Below are positions 53,265 to 60,637 of a stretch of 64,000 nucleotides of DNA, one piece after another. The notes beneath the pieces were generated by a model. The model did no database searches, was not told where the DNA came from, and saw only the letters and a program-made list of their open reading frames with translations. The translations under genes and the position numbers were made by a program. How positions within the stretch are numbered: position 1 is the stretch's first letter; each line of letters opens with the position of its first letter. Source of the DNA: Glaciimonas sp. PCH181 (GTDB lineage: Bacteria; Pseudomonadota; Gammaproteobacteria; Burkholderiales; Burkholderiaceae_D); the NCBI RefSeq assembly GCF_003056055.1, contig NZ_PYFP01000002.1, positions 434,001-498,000 of the forward strand, given 5' to 3'.

Positions 53265-53950
53265 GCCGGTACCGCCGCTTCTAGCGCGTAATGCTTGGCA
53301 AGCCAGACTTGGCCGCGCCCGGTCACCATCGTGGTAAAGGATGGATGTTCGTTACCGCTCGAATCCGTCCACGGCTTCTTTTCAATCACACGGAAATAGC
53401 CGCGGTCGATGAATTTCTGGAATGGCAGATTGTTCTGCATCAGCACCTCGTCGGTGCGCAGGCGATCGATAAAGCGGTTCGGGCCCCATCCAATCGTTTT
53501 GGCGAATTGGCCCATTTTGCAAACCCCATCCGTATTGCAGATAGTTTCTGCGAATTCGACTTTAGGGGCGTCGGTAGCAATGCGCAGCGCCTGCTGTTCT
53601 ATTTGCTCTTGCTGTTCGGCGGCCAGACGCAATGCGGCTGCGAAAGATGATGGCAACGCCACCTTAGATTGCGCTTCGAGCTCCTGCCAGCGATCCACTA
53701 GGCGAGCGGTGAATGCCGGCGACAATTGAGCGACGATTACGTAGGTATCGCGCTTGCTGATGACGTACAACTTTTCAACTACGCCGTTCCCAGCTCGGGT
53801 CCCATCCCTCAGTGCGGGTTGGGATATTGCCCCACTCGAAACTAGGCGATCTATGGACGTTTTTACGTGGTCATGCCGAGATTCGACCAAATCCGCTATT
53901 TCGCGGCTGGTCATGACGAGGGTGCCATTGGAATTAATTAGCTCATTCAT
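53261..53950 (-). CDS. Rha/KilA-C antirepressor-like regulatory protein
   Basis: The 229-residue protein has an N-terminal Rha domain (VMTSREIADLVESRHDHVKTSIDRLV, YVISKRDTYVIVAQLSPAFTARLVDRWQELE) and a C-terminal KilA-C/ANT domain (KMGQFAKTIGWGPNRFIDRLRTDEVL, FTTMVTGRGQVWLAKH). Proteins of this build are phage regulators or antirepressors affecting lysogeny, and some impair growth of certain hosts. It follows the CII-like and small genes in the early operon. Confidence 0.9.
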   Translation of the reverse strand: MNELINSNGTLVMTSREIADLVESRHDHVKTSIDRLVSSGAISQPALRDGTRAGNGVVEKLYVISKRDTYVIVAQLSPAFTARLVDRWQELEAQSKVALPSSFAAALRLAAEQQEQIEQQALRIATDAPKVEFAETICNTDGVCKMGQFAKTIGWGPNRFIDRLRTDEVLMQNNLPFQKFIDRGYFRVIEKKPWTDSSGNEHPSFTTMVTGRGQVWLAKHYALEAAVPA

Positions 53951-54039
53951 GCCATCTCCCCCGATAGCCAGATGGCAATCATCGTCAATTCAAGCGACCA
54001 ATACGGCATACCAGCAATTAAAACTTGGGTAAATGTCAT
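53947..54039 (-). CDS. 30-residue coupled microprotein
   Basis: A 31-codon frame, MTFTQVLIAGMPYWSLELTM plus ten further residues, begins with an ATG overlapping the stop of the 63-residue gene (ATGA at 54039). Its own stop (TGA, 53949-53947) overlaps the ATG of Rha. It is largely hydrophobic and could be a one-helix membrane peptide. Such double coupling is unlikely by chance, but expression is not proven. Confidence 0.6.
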   Translation of the reverse strand: MTFTQVLIAGMPYWSLELTMIAIWLSGEMA

Positions 54040-54227
54040 GCAGCCTCCACCAATAAATTCCATGCGCTCACCAGGCGCTCTGCATCAGCGATGCGCCTCA
54101 TTGTTTCTTCTGGCGTGATGTCCGCCGCGGAAATGACAATAGGAATTCGGAACGACAGCCCTGTAATCGCCATAAAAGAGGGATAAGGACCAGTCACAAG
54201 TTCGATTTTTGATTTCGTGTGAATCAT
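54036..54227 (-). CDS. 63-residue early phage protein
   Basis: The protein MIHTKSKIELVTGPYPSF... contains ITGLSFRIPIVISAADITPEETMRRIADAERLVSAWNLLVEAA, with a C-terminal amphipathic helix. The start at 54227 overlaps the upstream stop by ATGA; upstream in-frame codons lie in that gene. No family is recognised. Confidence 0.75.
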   Translation of the reverse strand: MIHTKSKIELVTGPYPSFMAITGLSFRIPIVISAADITPEETMRRIADAERLVSAWNLLVEAA

Positions 54228-54406
54228 GCCGCGGACTCGGCACATGTTGATTCGCGCTCGAGCTCCGCTATGCGTTGACGATACGTTTCGGTCCAAACAA
54301 CGATGCGGGGATCGGTCGGACTTTTACATCCATGTGCTGTGATAGGGTGCCCGGCTTCAGCAGCGACGCGCGCGGCCTCTTCAATAGGTTTTCTGAGAAA
54401 AATCAT
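54224..54406 (-). CDS. 60-residue early phage protein
   Basis: The protein MIFLRKPIEEAARVAAEAGHP... has WTETYRQRIAELERESTCAESAA at its end and is probably helical. The ATG at 54406 overlaps the stop of the 31-residue membrane peptide, and AGGGCGG stands before it. It is coupled onward to the 63-residue gene. Function unknown. Confidence 0.75.
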   Translation of the reverse strand: MIFLRKPIEEAARVAAEAGHPITAHGCKSPTDPRIVVWTETYRQRIAELERESTCAESAA

Positions 54407-54498
54407 TTGCCGCCCTGCGAGATACCCCAACTGACGACAAGCAGCACGAGGCCAATAACGCTAGTGCCGACAATCAAAATTACATCGTTCTCACTCAT
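54403..54498 (-). CDS. 31-residue one-helix membrane peptide
   Basis: The 32-codon frame MSENDVILIVGTSVIGLVLL... is a single membrane helix with a short hydrophilic end. AAGGA stands about 8 bases before the ATG, and its TGA overlaps the ATG of the 60-residue gene. It lies just downstream of the CII-like gene. Position resembles small phage membrane regulators, but the role is not known. Confidence 0.68.
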   Translation of the reverse strand: MSENDVILIVGTSVIGLVLLVVSWGISQGGK

Positions 54499-54516
54499 CT
54501 CATATTCCTTTTTTGG

Positions 54517-54822
54517 CTATTCGTTGGCTAAGTCGGCTTCCAGGTATTTGTGCGCAATAACCTTGAAGCTGCGCAGTTCTTCCTTTGTGACCATCATTGA
54601 CCCAATGGGCGCGACTCGCATACCAAGGGCAGCGAGAAGTTTCGATACGCTGGCAATCTCGTCTGTCATACGACTAACAGTGCTGCCACTCACGCCCATG
54701 CAAGCGGCTGCACGCACCTGAGTGACCGATGCAAGGCGCTGCAAAATCAACGCCTCAATCGTTGCGCCATCTTTGCGGGTGTTTTCAATCAACTCGGGTG
54801 ACACTGGAATTTCTGTAGTCAT
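54517..54822 (-). CDS. CII-like transcription activator
   Basis: The 101-residue protein has an N-terminal helical segment and the helix-turn-helix LQRLASVTQVRAAACMGVSGSTVSRMTDE, closely patterned on lambda CII (alpha-helical DNA-binding tetramer). CII-type proteins decide lysogeny by activating promoters for repressor and integrase. Its place downstream of a Cro-like gene in the early operon supports this. Family-level assignment is fairly safe; targets are unknown. Confidence 0.8.
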   Translation of the reverse strand: MTTEIPVSPELIENTRKDGATIEALILQRLASVTQVRAAACMGVSGSTVSRMTDEIASVSKLLAALGMRVAPIGSMMVTKEELRSFKVIAHKYLEADLANE

Positions 54823-54963
54823 GGCAATTTCTCTTGGCGAAAATTTAATAACGGATTGAGATGAAAAATATCAATATGGTGGAACTGATAATTAGGGCGC
54901 GCACCCCACTCGTGGCAAAATCAAGAACTCTCACCTTCTTAACCACCCTTGAAAGGGGCGCGC

Positions 54964-55236
54964 ATGACTATTACTTCGAACGACCTTGTTTTAAAAGACC
55001 TCGAATACAAAATCGATATGAGCTCAGGAAATGGCGTCTGGCTCGATCGATCGTTCTCCTTCAAATCTGGCGACTCGATCTCATTTCATATCAAAGTCAA
55101 CGCTCGCCCGGAGATGTCGTTGCTGGACCTTCACCGCGAGTCGCTGGAGTTGGCAATTCGGATGCTCCAGGCGCGCTTAGATCCAAAACCTGTCCAAGAG
55201 CCAGCGAACGGAAGTGCGGCGAGTCGTCTTGCCTGA
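54964..55236 (+). CDS. 90-residue phage protein on the strand opposite the early operon
   Basis: The protein MTITSNDLVLKDLEYKIDMSSG... contains GVWLDRSFSFKSGDSISFHIKV and a helical end (MSLLDLHRESLELAIRMLQARL). AAGGGG stands 5 bases before the ATG. Composition looks truly coding. It lies between the CII-like and Cro-like genes but on the other strand, and overlaps a coupled minus-strand frame at 55097-55236. It could be expressed in the lysogen. Confidence 0.65.
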   Translation: MTITSNDLVLKDLEYKIDMSSGNGVWLDRSFSFKSGDSISFHIKVNARPEMSLLDLHRESLELAIRMLQARLDPKPVQEPANGSAASRLA

Positions 55237-55357
55237 TTTGCGCCTTCGTGACCCGGACAATGTCCCGGGTCATGACCGGCCCGTGCTCGTCCAGCGCAGG
55301 CCGTATCAACCACAGCACAAAACGCGCATATAACTTTTTTGAAATATTCCCATTCAT
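55097..55357 (-). CDS. 86-codon frame coupled to the Cro-like gene
   Basis: The frame MNGNISKKLYARFVLWLIRP... begins with an ATG overlapping the Cro-like stop (ATGA). Residues 1-52 look protein-like; the last 30 (SAPGASELPTPATRGEGP and so on) read as antisense of the plus-strand gene at 54964. Either both are used or the 3' half is fortuitous. No family is recognised. Confidence 0.45.
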   Translation of the reverse strand: MNGNISKKLYARFVLWLIRPALDEHGPVMTRDIVRVTKAQIRQDDSPHFRSLALGQVLDLSAPGASELPTPATRGEGPATTSPGER

Positions 55358-55698
55358 TCAACCACCTTCTTCGGATCAGCTGGCTGGCGATAACCAAGAT
55401 CGGCTTCGCGACGGTTTTCTTCGTTGGTTTCTTCTTCGATCCCTTTGGTCGCCATCGGGTCCAGATTGGACTTAACTGCCGTACTGCGCAGGTATTCCCA
55501 ATCAACATCCGGGCGAAGGTCCTCGCAGACAATTGCTCGATTGGATTCGCGCTCAAGATTGATGCAGAGATCCAAGCCAATCTGCTGGCTGATGCTAATA
55601 GCCTTTCGCAAGTAACCCTCGCTGGTACCGCACGCCCTCACGAACTGTGTGCGATCCCCCTTCGATAGACCATTAAGGTATTTAAGTAATTTATCCAT
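55354..55698 (-). CDS. YdaS/Cro-like repressor
   Basis: The 114-residue protein begins MDKLLKYLNGLSKGDRTQFVRACGTSEGYLRKAIS, followed by QIGLDLCINLERESNRAIVCEDLRPDVDWEYLR, the YdaS-type helix-turn-helix signature of phage Cro proteins. It faces the CI-like gene across an 83-base operator region and is the first gene of the leftward early operon. The start MDKLLK at 55698 is used because the preceding codon is only a TTG. Confidence 0.87.
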   Translation of the reverse strand: MDKLLKYLNGLSKGDRTQFVRACGTSEGYLRKAISISQQIGLDLCINLERESNRAIVCEDLRPDVDWEYLRSTAVKSNLDPMATKGIEEETNEENRREADLGYRQPADPKKVVE

Positions 55699-55704
55699 CA
55701 ATAC

Positions 55705-55733
55705 ATATTACTAAACGGTAATGAACAAGTCAA
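55705..55733 (-). promoter_or_regulatory. leftward early promoter (PR-type)
   Basis: On the minus strand TTGACT (55733-55728) and TAATAT (55710-55705) stand 17 bases apart, just upstream of the Cro-like ATG. The -10 box overlaps one operator by three bases. Confidence 0.85.
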
Positions 55734-55763
55734 CACCGTTTGGTTATTTACTAATTGGTAATT
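55707..55763. promoter_or_regulatory. cro/cI operator cluster
   Basis: Three related inverted repeats lie between cro and cI: TTACTAAACGGTAA (55708-55721), a degenerate ACACCGTTTGGTTA (55733-55746) and TTACTAATTGGTAA (55748-55761). They share the TTAC...GGTAA arms and overlap the leftward promoter. They are the likely CI/Cro binding sites. Confidence 0.8.
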
Positions 55764-55781
55764 GCCAAGGACAATTCACAT

Positions 55782-56471
55782 ATGGATATTCAAGAAATTC
55801 GGCGAGTTAGACTGGCCCAACTTATAGATGCCGAGTACGGCGGGTCGCAAGCGGCCTTCGTCGAGGCAACTGGCGAAAACCAAGGAGAGGTCTCCGGACT
55901 TTTGAAGACGAAGTCATTCGGAGAGAAGAAGGCTCGGAAACTTGAATTAAAGTGCGAACTCCCCATCGGGTGGCTAGACTCGTTTGAGTCGATCGAGACT
56001 AGTTTCAGACCACTAGAAAGCCTGGGTTCAGATGATATCGAAATCCCGCAATTCGCCACTGGCGGGGCAATGGGTCACGGGCTAGCCCTAACAGAACAGC
56101 CGGGAGTCATCAAAAGCTGGCGTGTGGACCATGAATGGCTGCGCCTAAATGTCAAACGGCATACCGGTGCGAAAAATCTCTGCATCGTGACCGGTTTCGG
56201 CCCATCAATGAGGCCCCTATTTAATCCCGGAGATCCTTTGCTCGTGGATCGTGGCGTTACATCATTTGATGATGAGGACGCCGTCTATTTTTTTAGAGTA
56301 GGGGATCACGGCTTTATTAAGACTGTTCAGCGTATCCCGAGGGCTGAAGGGGGCATAATTTACCGCGCAAAATCAAAAAATCCAGACTTCGACTCGTTTG
56401 ATATAACCGCCGGAATGGACTTCGAGGTGTTTGGCAAAGTTTTGACGGTATGGAAGAGTGAGCAACTTTGA
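55782..56471 (+). CDS. CI-like S24 phage repressor
   Basis: The 229-residue protein has an N-terminal DNA-binding domain (AQLIDAEYGGSQAAFVEATGENQGEVSGLLK) and a C-terminal LexA/S24 autoprotease domain with Ser142 in GFGPSMRPLF and Lys180 in GFIKTVQR. A cleavable linker, ATGGAMGHG, precedes the protease fold. It should hold the prophage silent and be inactivated by RecA after DNA damage. I start at ATG 55782 (AAGGA upstream); a TTG at 55755 lies inside an operator. Confidence 0.93.
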   Translation: MDIQEIRRVRLAQLIDAEYGGSQAAFVEATGENQGEVSGLLKTKSFGEKKARKLELKCELPIGWLDSFESIETSFRPLESLGSDDIEIPQFATGGAMGHGLALTEQPGVIKSWRVDHEWLRLNVKRHTGAKNLCIVTGFGPSMRPLFNPGDPLLVDRGVTSFDDEDAVYFFRVGDHGFIKTVQRIPRAEGGIIYRAKSKNPDFDSFDITAGMDFEVFGKVLTVWKSEQL

Positions 56472-56518
56472 TAAAGACATAACAGCACGCCACAATTCTG
56501 AAAAAAGAGGGGATTTTT

Positions 56519-57439
56519 ATGTCTTGGATCAATGAGGATGCTCGTGCATTGATGAAAATCACCAATCTCCATGAGGTGGATTTTCTTGCTCTCGATGTAG
56601 AAACGGCCAACGCTAGCCTTGCTAGTATTTGCCAAATCGGCATTGCCATATTTAGAAATGGTGAGCTAACGGAGTCGTGGTCCACCCTGGTGAATCCAGG
56701 GGATTATTTTGACGAGATGAACATTTCCATCCATGGCATCACGGATAATGATGTTAAAAAATCACCGTTGTGGAATGATATTTATCAATACATTCAACCC
56801 CTTCTAACCGGAAAAATCGTTGTAAGTCACACTGCATTTGATCGCGGTGCCATTGGACAAGCATGCAGAAAATATGAATTACCCATCGTCGCCTGCACCT
56901 GGCTCGATACCGCCAGGATTGTACGCCGGGCATGGCCAGACCTAGCTCACAGCGGCTACGGGCTCAAAAATGTTGCCAAACATCTGAGTATTAAATTCAA
57001 CCACCACGATGCCCGTGAGGATGCTCAGACCGCCGGAAGAATACTTAATCACGCCATCCACGCAACAGGAATGACGGTCGCTGATTGGTTGGTGCGCGTT
57101 GCAAAACCTCTTGACCTTACTATCCCCACAATTCGCCGCGAAGGCGATCTAGATGGAATTCTGCATGGGGAGTTGGTCGTATTTACCGGCGCGCTAACCA
57201 TTTCTCGCAGAGAAGCAGCGGATCTTGCTGCTCGGCTTGGCTGTGATGTAGGCATTGGGGTTACTAAACACACCACGATTTTGATTTGCGGAGATCAAGA
57301 CATTCGTGCTCTGAATGGGCATGAAAAAAGCAGCAAACATCTAAAGGCTGAGCTGCTGATCGAGAAAGGTCAGAATATTCGCATACTTAGTGAAAATGAC
57401 TTCATTAGCCTAGCAAGAGCATACGACCTGCAACAATAA
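56519..57439 (+). CDS. DEDDh 3'-5' exonuclease with C-terminal BRCT domain
   Basis: The 306-residue protein has a DnaQ-like exonuclease domain (residues about 20-185). Exo I is ALDVETAN with Asp26 and Glu28, Exo II lies in VVSHTAFDRGAI, and Exo III is HHDAREDAQTA with the general-base His. The last 90 residues form a BRCT domain (LHGELVVFTGALTISRREAADLAARLGC). The build resembles DNA polymerase III epsilon-like proteins of mobile elements. Located after cI on the same strand, it is likely expressed in the lysogen as cargo. A repair or anti-phage role is inference. Confidence 0.88.
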   Translation: MSWINEDARALMKITNLHEVDFLALDVETANASLASICQIGIAIFRNGELTESWSTLVNPGDYFDEMNISIHGITDNDVKKSPLWNDIYQYIQPLLTGKIVVSHTAFDRGAIGQACRKYELPIVACTWLDTARIVRRAWPDLAHSGYGLKNVAKHLSIKFNHHDAREDAQTAGRILNHAIHATGMTVADWLVRVAKPLDLTIPTIRREGDLDGILHGELVVFTGALTISRREAADLAARLGCDVGIGVTKHTTILICGDQDIRALNGHEKSSKHLKAELLIEKGQNIRILSENDFISLARAYDLQQ

Positions 57440-57543
57440 GATTGTCCCCTGAAAAAAAGGGGGAGGTGAGGCGCGATCGTATTGGGGGCTCAAATTTGAA
57501 TTTAGGCGCAACGGCACACTAATTTTCCGATCAGAAAGATTTC

Positions 57544-58191
57544 ATGAATAGATTAATCGTTCTACTCTGTTTTATTCTCAACGCCTGTGCAAGTACTACG
57601 CAATTCCAAAGTTATCCTGATCTTGATCCAAGCACCCCAACGGCAACAATTCACGTCGTTCGCTCAAACAGTGCATTTGGTGCCGCGATCACTGCTCCAG
57701 TTTATGTTGATCGATACCTTATTGGTCGTATTGGTCCAGGTGGATATCTCAAAACGCTCGTTCCGATCGGGCGCATTCACGTCACATCAACCACAGGAGA
57801 CTCGATAATTCAGACTGAAAAAAATTCCGAATATTTCTTTGAGGTTTCTATGCCAGGTCAAGTCTGGCTCTATGCACCCGATTTCAATATCTTTCCAATT
57901 AATAAGAATCGAGCTCAAGAAATCCTCTCATATGATCCATCGACAGCACAAGCCCCTGTCGCCTATGTCGAACGCCAGTCGGTTGCACCGGCCAGCAACA
58001 CCCCAAGCAAACCCTACGGGGAGATGTCAGCATCGGTGGAGCGGCTAGCGCGCCAGTCGGGTTGCGATCCCACAGAGAGCGCGACACTTATCGGCAAGAC
58101 GACCGGCATCGAAACCTACCAGGCAAGCTGCAAGAACGGCCAGCAGGTACTTTTTAAATGCGAGATGCGCCAGTGTCGGATGATGAATTAA
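57544..58191 (+). CDS. lysogen-expressed lipoprotein, DUF2846-like
   Basis: The 215-residue protein has a lipoprotein signal MNRLIVLLCFILNACAST with lipobox LNAC. A DUF2846-like beta domain follows (TATIHVVRSNSAFGAAITAPVYVDRYLIGRIGPGGYLKTLVPIG). A linker leads to a short C-terminal domain with three cysteines (SGCDP, ASCKNG, KCEMRQCRMM). It resembles host envelope lipoproteins and could alter the lysogen surface or block superinfection. It stands alone, 104 bases after the exonuclease gene. Confidence 0.78.
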   Translation: MNRLIVLLCFILNACASTTQFQSYPDLDPSTPTATIHVVRSNSAFGAAITAPVYVDRYLIGRIGPGGYLKTLVPIGRIHVTSTTGDSIIQTEKNSEYFFEVSMPGQVWLYAPDFNIFPINKNRAQEILSYDPSTAQAPVAYVERQSVAPASNTPSKPYGEMSASVERLARQSGCDPTESATLIGKTTGIETYQASCKNGQQVLFKCEMRQCRMMN

Positions 58192-58582
58192 TTCGCGGCA
58201 ACTTTGGTCACTTTACCTAGTAAACTCATCCTTATAGCCCGCTCTGCCCCGGCATACGCCCTGTTATGGTCAGTTACTGCATTTCTTTTTCTTGATGAAG
58301 ATGCGGCTATGTTAGCGTTTTGTTAGATCAACCTTGAGATAGGGGCATGATTATTAGTGATATGAGAGAGTACGAAATCAGCATGCACAATAAGTCCTCA
58401 ATCTCGATCACTCCAAAACAAAATGAATCCGACGTGAGAAGATATTTCGGCTTGAGGTGTGAGAAAATTGTTAATGATCGATGAAAATTTGCTCCGATGA
58501 AAAACAACAAATATCAAAGAGATATATTTAAGTTGGCCCCTCAAAACTATGGGAGACTCCCCAATATACCTTTCGAGGTATA
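58192..58582. other. AT-rich gap between lipoprotein and toxin-antitoxin genes
   Basis: This 391-base stretch has no convincing gene. A 45-codon frame from 58347 (MIISDMREYEISMH...) is open but its AGGGG lies too close to the ATG. Upstream of the toxin-like gene, around 58540-58582, there must be a promoter but I see no clear hexamers. Confidence 0.4.
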
Positions 58583-59047
58583 ATGCTTAAATTAGTCATT
58601 GAGAAGGCCGCAGTAAAAGACTTGACTGACATGGTCGGAAGTGGCGGCGATGAGAAGTCTTACGCACAAAAAATTGTGGTTACTCTTCAAGAAATAAAGG
58701 ACTCTCAGTCGTTATTACAAGACCTCACAACCGAAAAATTCAGCACCGATGATTACGACGTTGGAAAATATCTTGAATTCTGGAATGATGGCATTGATCT
58801 CTGGAAGATTAAGATTTATGACTTTAATTCGTTAAGCAAAAAGTGGTGGACTGTGCCGTATCGGGTGTTATATGCATACGATATATCTTGCCAAACGTTC
58901 CGAGTATTGGGCATAGTGCCCCGGAAATTTAACTACGATCCAAATCATGAACTCACAAAGAGAATTCGTCGCGCCTACGATGACTTGGGGTTACCAAAAC
59001 ACAAGATTTTCCGCCCCTCGTCCTCTAGCGGCTACAAACCACACTAA
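58583..59047 (+). CDS. RelE/HigB-like toxin candidate
   Basis: The 154-residue protein has a helical N-terminus and a C-terminal part WWTVPYRVLYAYDISCQTFRVLGIVPRKFNYDPNHELTKRIRRAYDDL. This ends like the Gp49/HigB branch of the RelE fold, where a strand motif is followed by KF(x)PxxE-type helices. HigB-type toxins cut mRNA on the ribosome. The next gene encodes an XRE protein, giving the toxin-first order of higBA. It is longer than the 90-110 residues of typical HigB proteins. Activity is inferred. Confidence 0.65.
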   Translation: MLKLVIEKAAVKDLTDMVGSGGDEKSYAQKIVVTLQEIKDSQSLLQDLTTEKFSTDDYDVGKYLEFWNDGIDLWKIKIYDFNSLSKKWWTVPYRVLYAYDISCQTFRVLGIVPRKFNYDPNHELTKRIRRAYDDLGLPKHKIFRPSSSSGYKPH

Positions 59048-59090
59048 AGCAATAGTTATTGAAGAACCTCGTCTAAAAAAAGACGATGCC

Positions 59091-59402
59091 ATGGAGATTG
59101 ACGACTTGGTTGCGATGTTTGAGCAAGCTCCGGGCGGCAAAGAGGAGATGTCTTCTGCTAGACAATGGTTAAGTAGTAGCTTGGACGAGTGCGATCAAGG
59201 AACACTAAAATCACTTCGTCTTAAGGCGGGGCTTTCTCAGAGCATCCTTGCTCAAAAAATTGGCTTGCAACAACCTAATATTTGCGCGTTTGAAACAGGA
59301 AAAAGGAAGCCTGAGTACAAAACGGCCCAAAAACTTGCACAGTCGCTTAATGTAACTGTGGATGGGATCTACAAAGCATTTGATAAAAACAAGGCACGAT
59401 GA
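59091..59402 (+). CDS. XRE-family antitoxin/regulator (HigA-like)
   Basis: The 103-residue protein contains LKSLRLKAGLSQSILAQKIGLQQPNICAFETGKRKPEYKTAQKLAQSLNVTVDGIYKAF, a standard XRE helix-turn-helix. Placed just after a RelE-like gene it probably binds the toxin and represses the shared promoter. The start is uncertain: ATG 59091 gives the compact protein, but the frame is open back to 58947, inside the toxin gene, and no ribosome site decides. Confidence 0.75.
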   Translation: MEIDDLVAMFEQAPGGKEEMSSARQWLSSSLDECDQGTLKSLRLKAGLSQSILAQKIGLQQPNICAFETGKRKPEYKTAQKLAQSLNVTVDGIYKAFDKNKAR

Positions 59403-59860
59403 TGAAAAGTAAATCTATCCGAGCAATTTATTGTGACGATATACGGTTAGAGATTGGCGGCAAGCAATCGTATATGGGTGTATACAATACTGATCTGCTT
59501 GCACATGCATTCCCGCTACAGATGCCTAAATTTTGTGCTCAAGTAATGTTAACATTGCCTACTTTAGAGGCACCAAAAAACCTTCGAGTTTTACTCTTAT
59601 ATAACGATCAGACGCTAAGTGAAATCACGCTAGACGAGGCAACGCTGGGGAGTCAGTTAATACCAGAGCCGGATCCAGAAACTCTCCCTGAAGATCAGCG
59701 CTTAGGTATAAACTTTTCCTTTGTTTTTGCACCACTATTAATCGAAACCGCTTCCCGGATTAAACTTCGTGCCTACATCGACGGAGAGGAGATAAAAGGA
59801 AACACCTTAATCATCCGAAGCCCAACAAATGAAGAACGAATAGCGCTCAACATGCCATAG
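59399..59860 (+). CDS. DUF6941-like protein of the toxin-antitoxin operon
   Basis: The 153-residue protein begins MMKSKSIRAIYCDDIRLEIGGKQSYMGVY, a motif of proteins I recall as the DUF6941 family, and is beta-rich (LRVLLLYNDQTLSEITLD, IKLRAYIDGEEIKGNTLII). Its ATG overlaps the XRE stop by ATGA and a strong terminator follows, so it is the third gene of one operon. Function is unknown. Confidence 0.75.
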   Translation: MMKSKSIRAIYCDDIRLEIGGKQSYMGVYNTDLLAHAFPLQMPKFCAQVMLTLPTLEAPKNLRVLLLYNDQTLSEITLDEATLGSQLIPEPDPETLPEDQRLGINFSFVFAPLLIETASRIKLRAYIDGEEIKGNTLIIRSPTNEERIALNMP

Positions 59861-59870
59861 TACCTATATC

Positions 59871-59896
59871 AACCCACCCTTCGCGGTGGGTTTTTT
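59871..59896 (+). terminator. rho-independent terminator of the toxin-antitoxin operon
   Basis: AACCCACC pairs with GGTGGGTT around CTTCGC, followed by T residues. Confidence 0.92.
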
Positions 59897-59961
59897 AACG
59901 CCCTACCGCGCTATCAACTCTGAGCAATCCCTTGTTCTCAATGAGGGTGGCCTTAGGGGGT

Positions 59962-60183
59962 TTAGCGCTGGAAGCCGCCGTTAGTATAGCCTCCGTTATT
60001 GCCGCCTCCGCCCTGCCCATCGCGTCCCTGCCCGCCTCGGTCTCCATGGTCGCCTCCACCTCTATCGTGGTCATGATGCCCAAACCCATCTCCTCCACCG
60101 TACAGATCATCGCCACGCGGAGGTCCAATTACGCACCCGCTGAGTGACACCGCCAACGCCAACAAAAGAGTGGGGTATTTCAT
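59962..60183 (-). CDS. Gly/Asp/His-rich small lipoprotein
   Basis: The 73-residue protein begins MKYPTLLLALAVSLSGCV with lipobox LSGC, and the rest is almost only Gly, Asp, His, Arg and Asn (GDGFGHHDHDRGGGDHGDRG, GQGGGGNNGGYTNGGF). AAGGA precedes the ATG. The mature part is disordered and could bind metal ions. It is on the minus strand between two plus-strand operons. Confidence 0.7.
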   Translation of the reverse strand: MKYPTLLLALAVSLSGCVIGPPRGDDLYGGGDGFGHHDHDRGGGDHGDRGGQGRDGQGGGGNNGGYTNGGFQR

Positions 60184-60560
60184 GGCATTCCTTCGATTTG
60201 TCGAAAGAATTTCGACGCCAAAATCTGCTCATGGTTCAAATTAGCACCCCTTACTCTGTTGACGGCTGCCCTGCCAGGCTCTTGCGCTAGTCATTGAGAT
60301 AGCCAAAGCTTGGCGCCGGTGTCGGCCCAGAAAACCAGAAGTCGGCAAAGAAAAATAAAAGGGCGTTCGTTTAAATGCCGCCCTTTCAATTCGGGAATCC
60401 GAATGCCCATTTTTAACGTGCCATTTGGCACATCTTCACTCCGGCATTGACACGATAGCCTGACATAACTCAATAAGCAGTCGCCCGCCCTCCATTAACC
60501 AAGGTGGTCGGGGTATTTTTTCACCTGGGATTTGGCGGCGGGAGTTATTTTACATTTTTA

Positions 60561-60599
60561 TTACCATTTGGTATTGACATGTAAATTACCATTTAGTAA
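60561..60599. promoter_or_regulatory. second CI-type operator pair
   Basis: TTACCATTTGGTAT (60561-60574) and TTACCATTTAGTAA (60586-60599) match the cro/cI operator consensus and are 25 bases apart, the same spacing as the two operators that flank the cro promoter. Confidence 0.82.
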
Positions 60600-60602
60600 T
60601 AT
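60574..60602 (+). promoter_or_regulatory. rightward early promoter (PL-type)
   Basis: TTGACA (60574-60579) and TAATAT (60597-60602) are separated by 17 bases, a near-consensus sigma70 promoter. Operators touch both hexamers. Confidence 0.9.
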
Positions 60603-60637
60603 GAGTCCAACGAATCAGCAAACCCACGGAGCAACAA

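Larger units (their letters stand above)
60184..60637. other. control region before the rightward operon
   Basis: No convincing gene is present. The region holds a hairpin at about 60359-60387 (AAAGGGCG/CGCCCTTT) that could act as a terminator for minus-strand transcription, since a T-rich stretch follows on that strand. At its right end is the repressor-controlled promoter described separately. Confidence 0.55.

Noticed and set aside
54861..55580. Long open frames (plus 54861-55475, minus 55131-55580) across the cro-cII interval
   Set aside because: They lie in other frames of better supported genes, without ribosome sites or protein-like sequence.
60291..60473. 60-codon minus-strand frame before the rightward operon
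   Set aside because: It spans a hairpin, lacks a ribosome site and resembles no protein.
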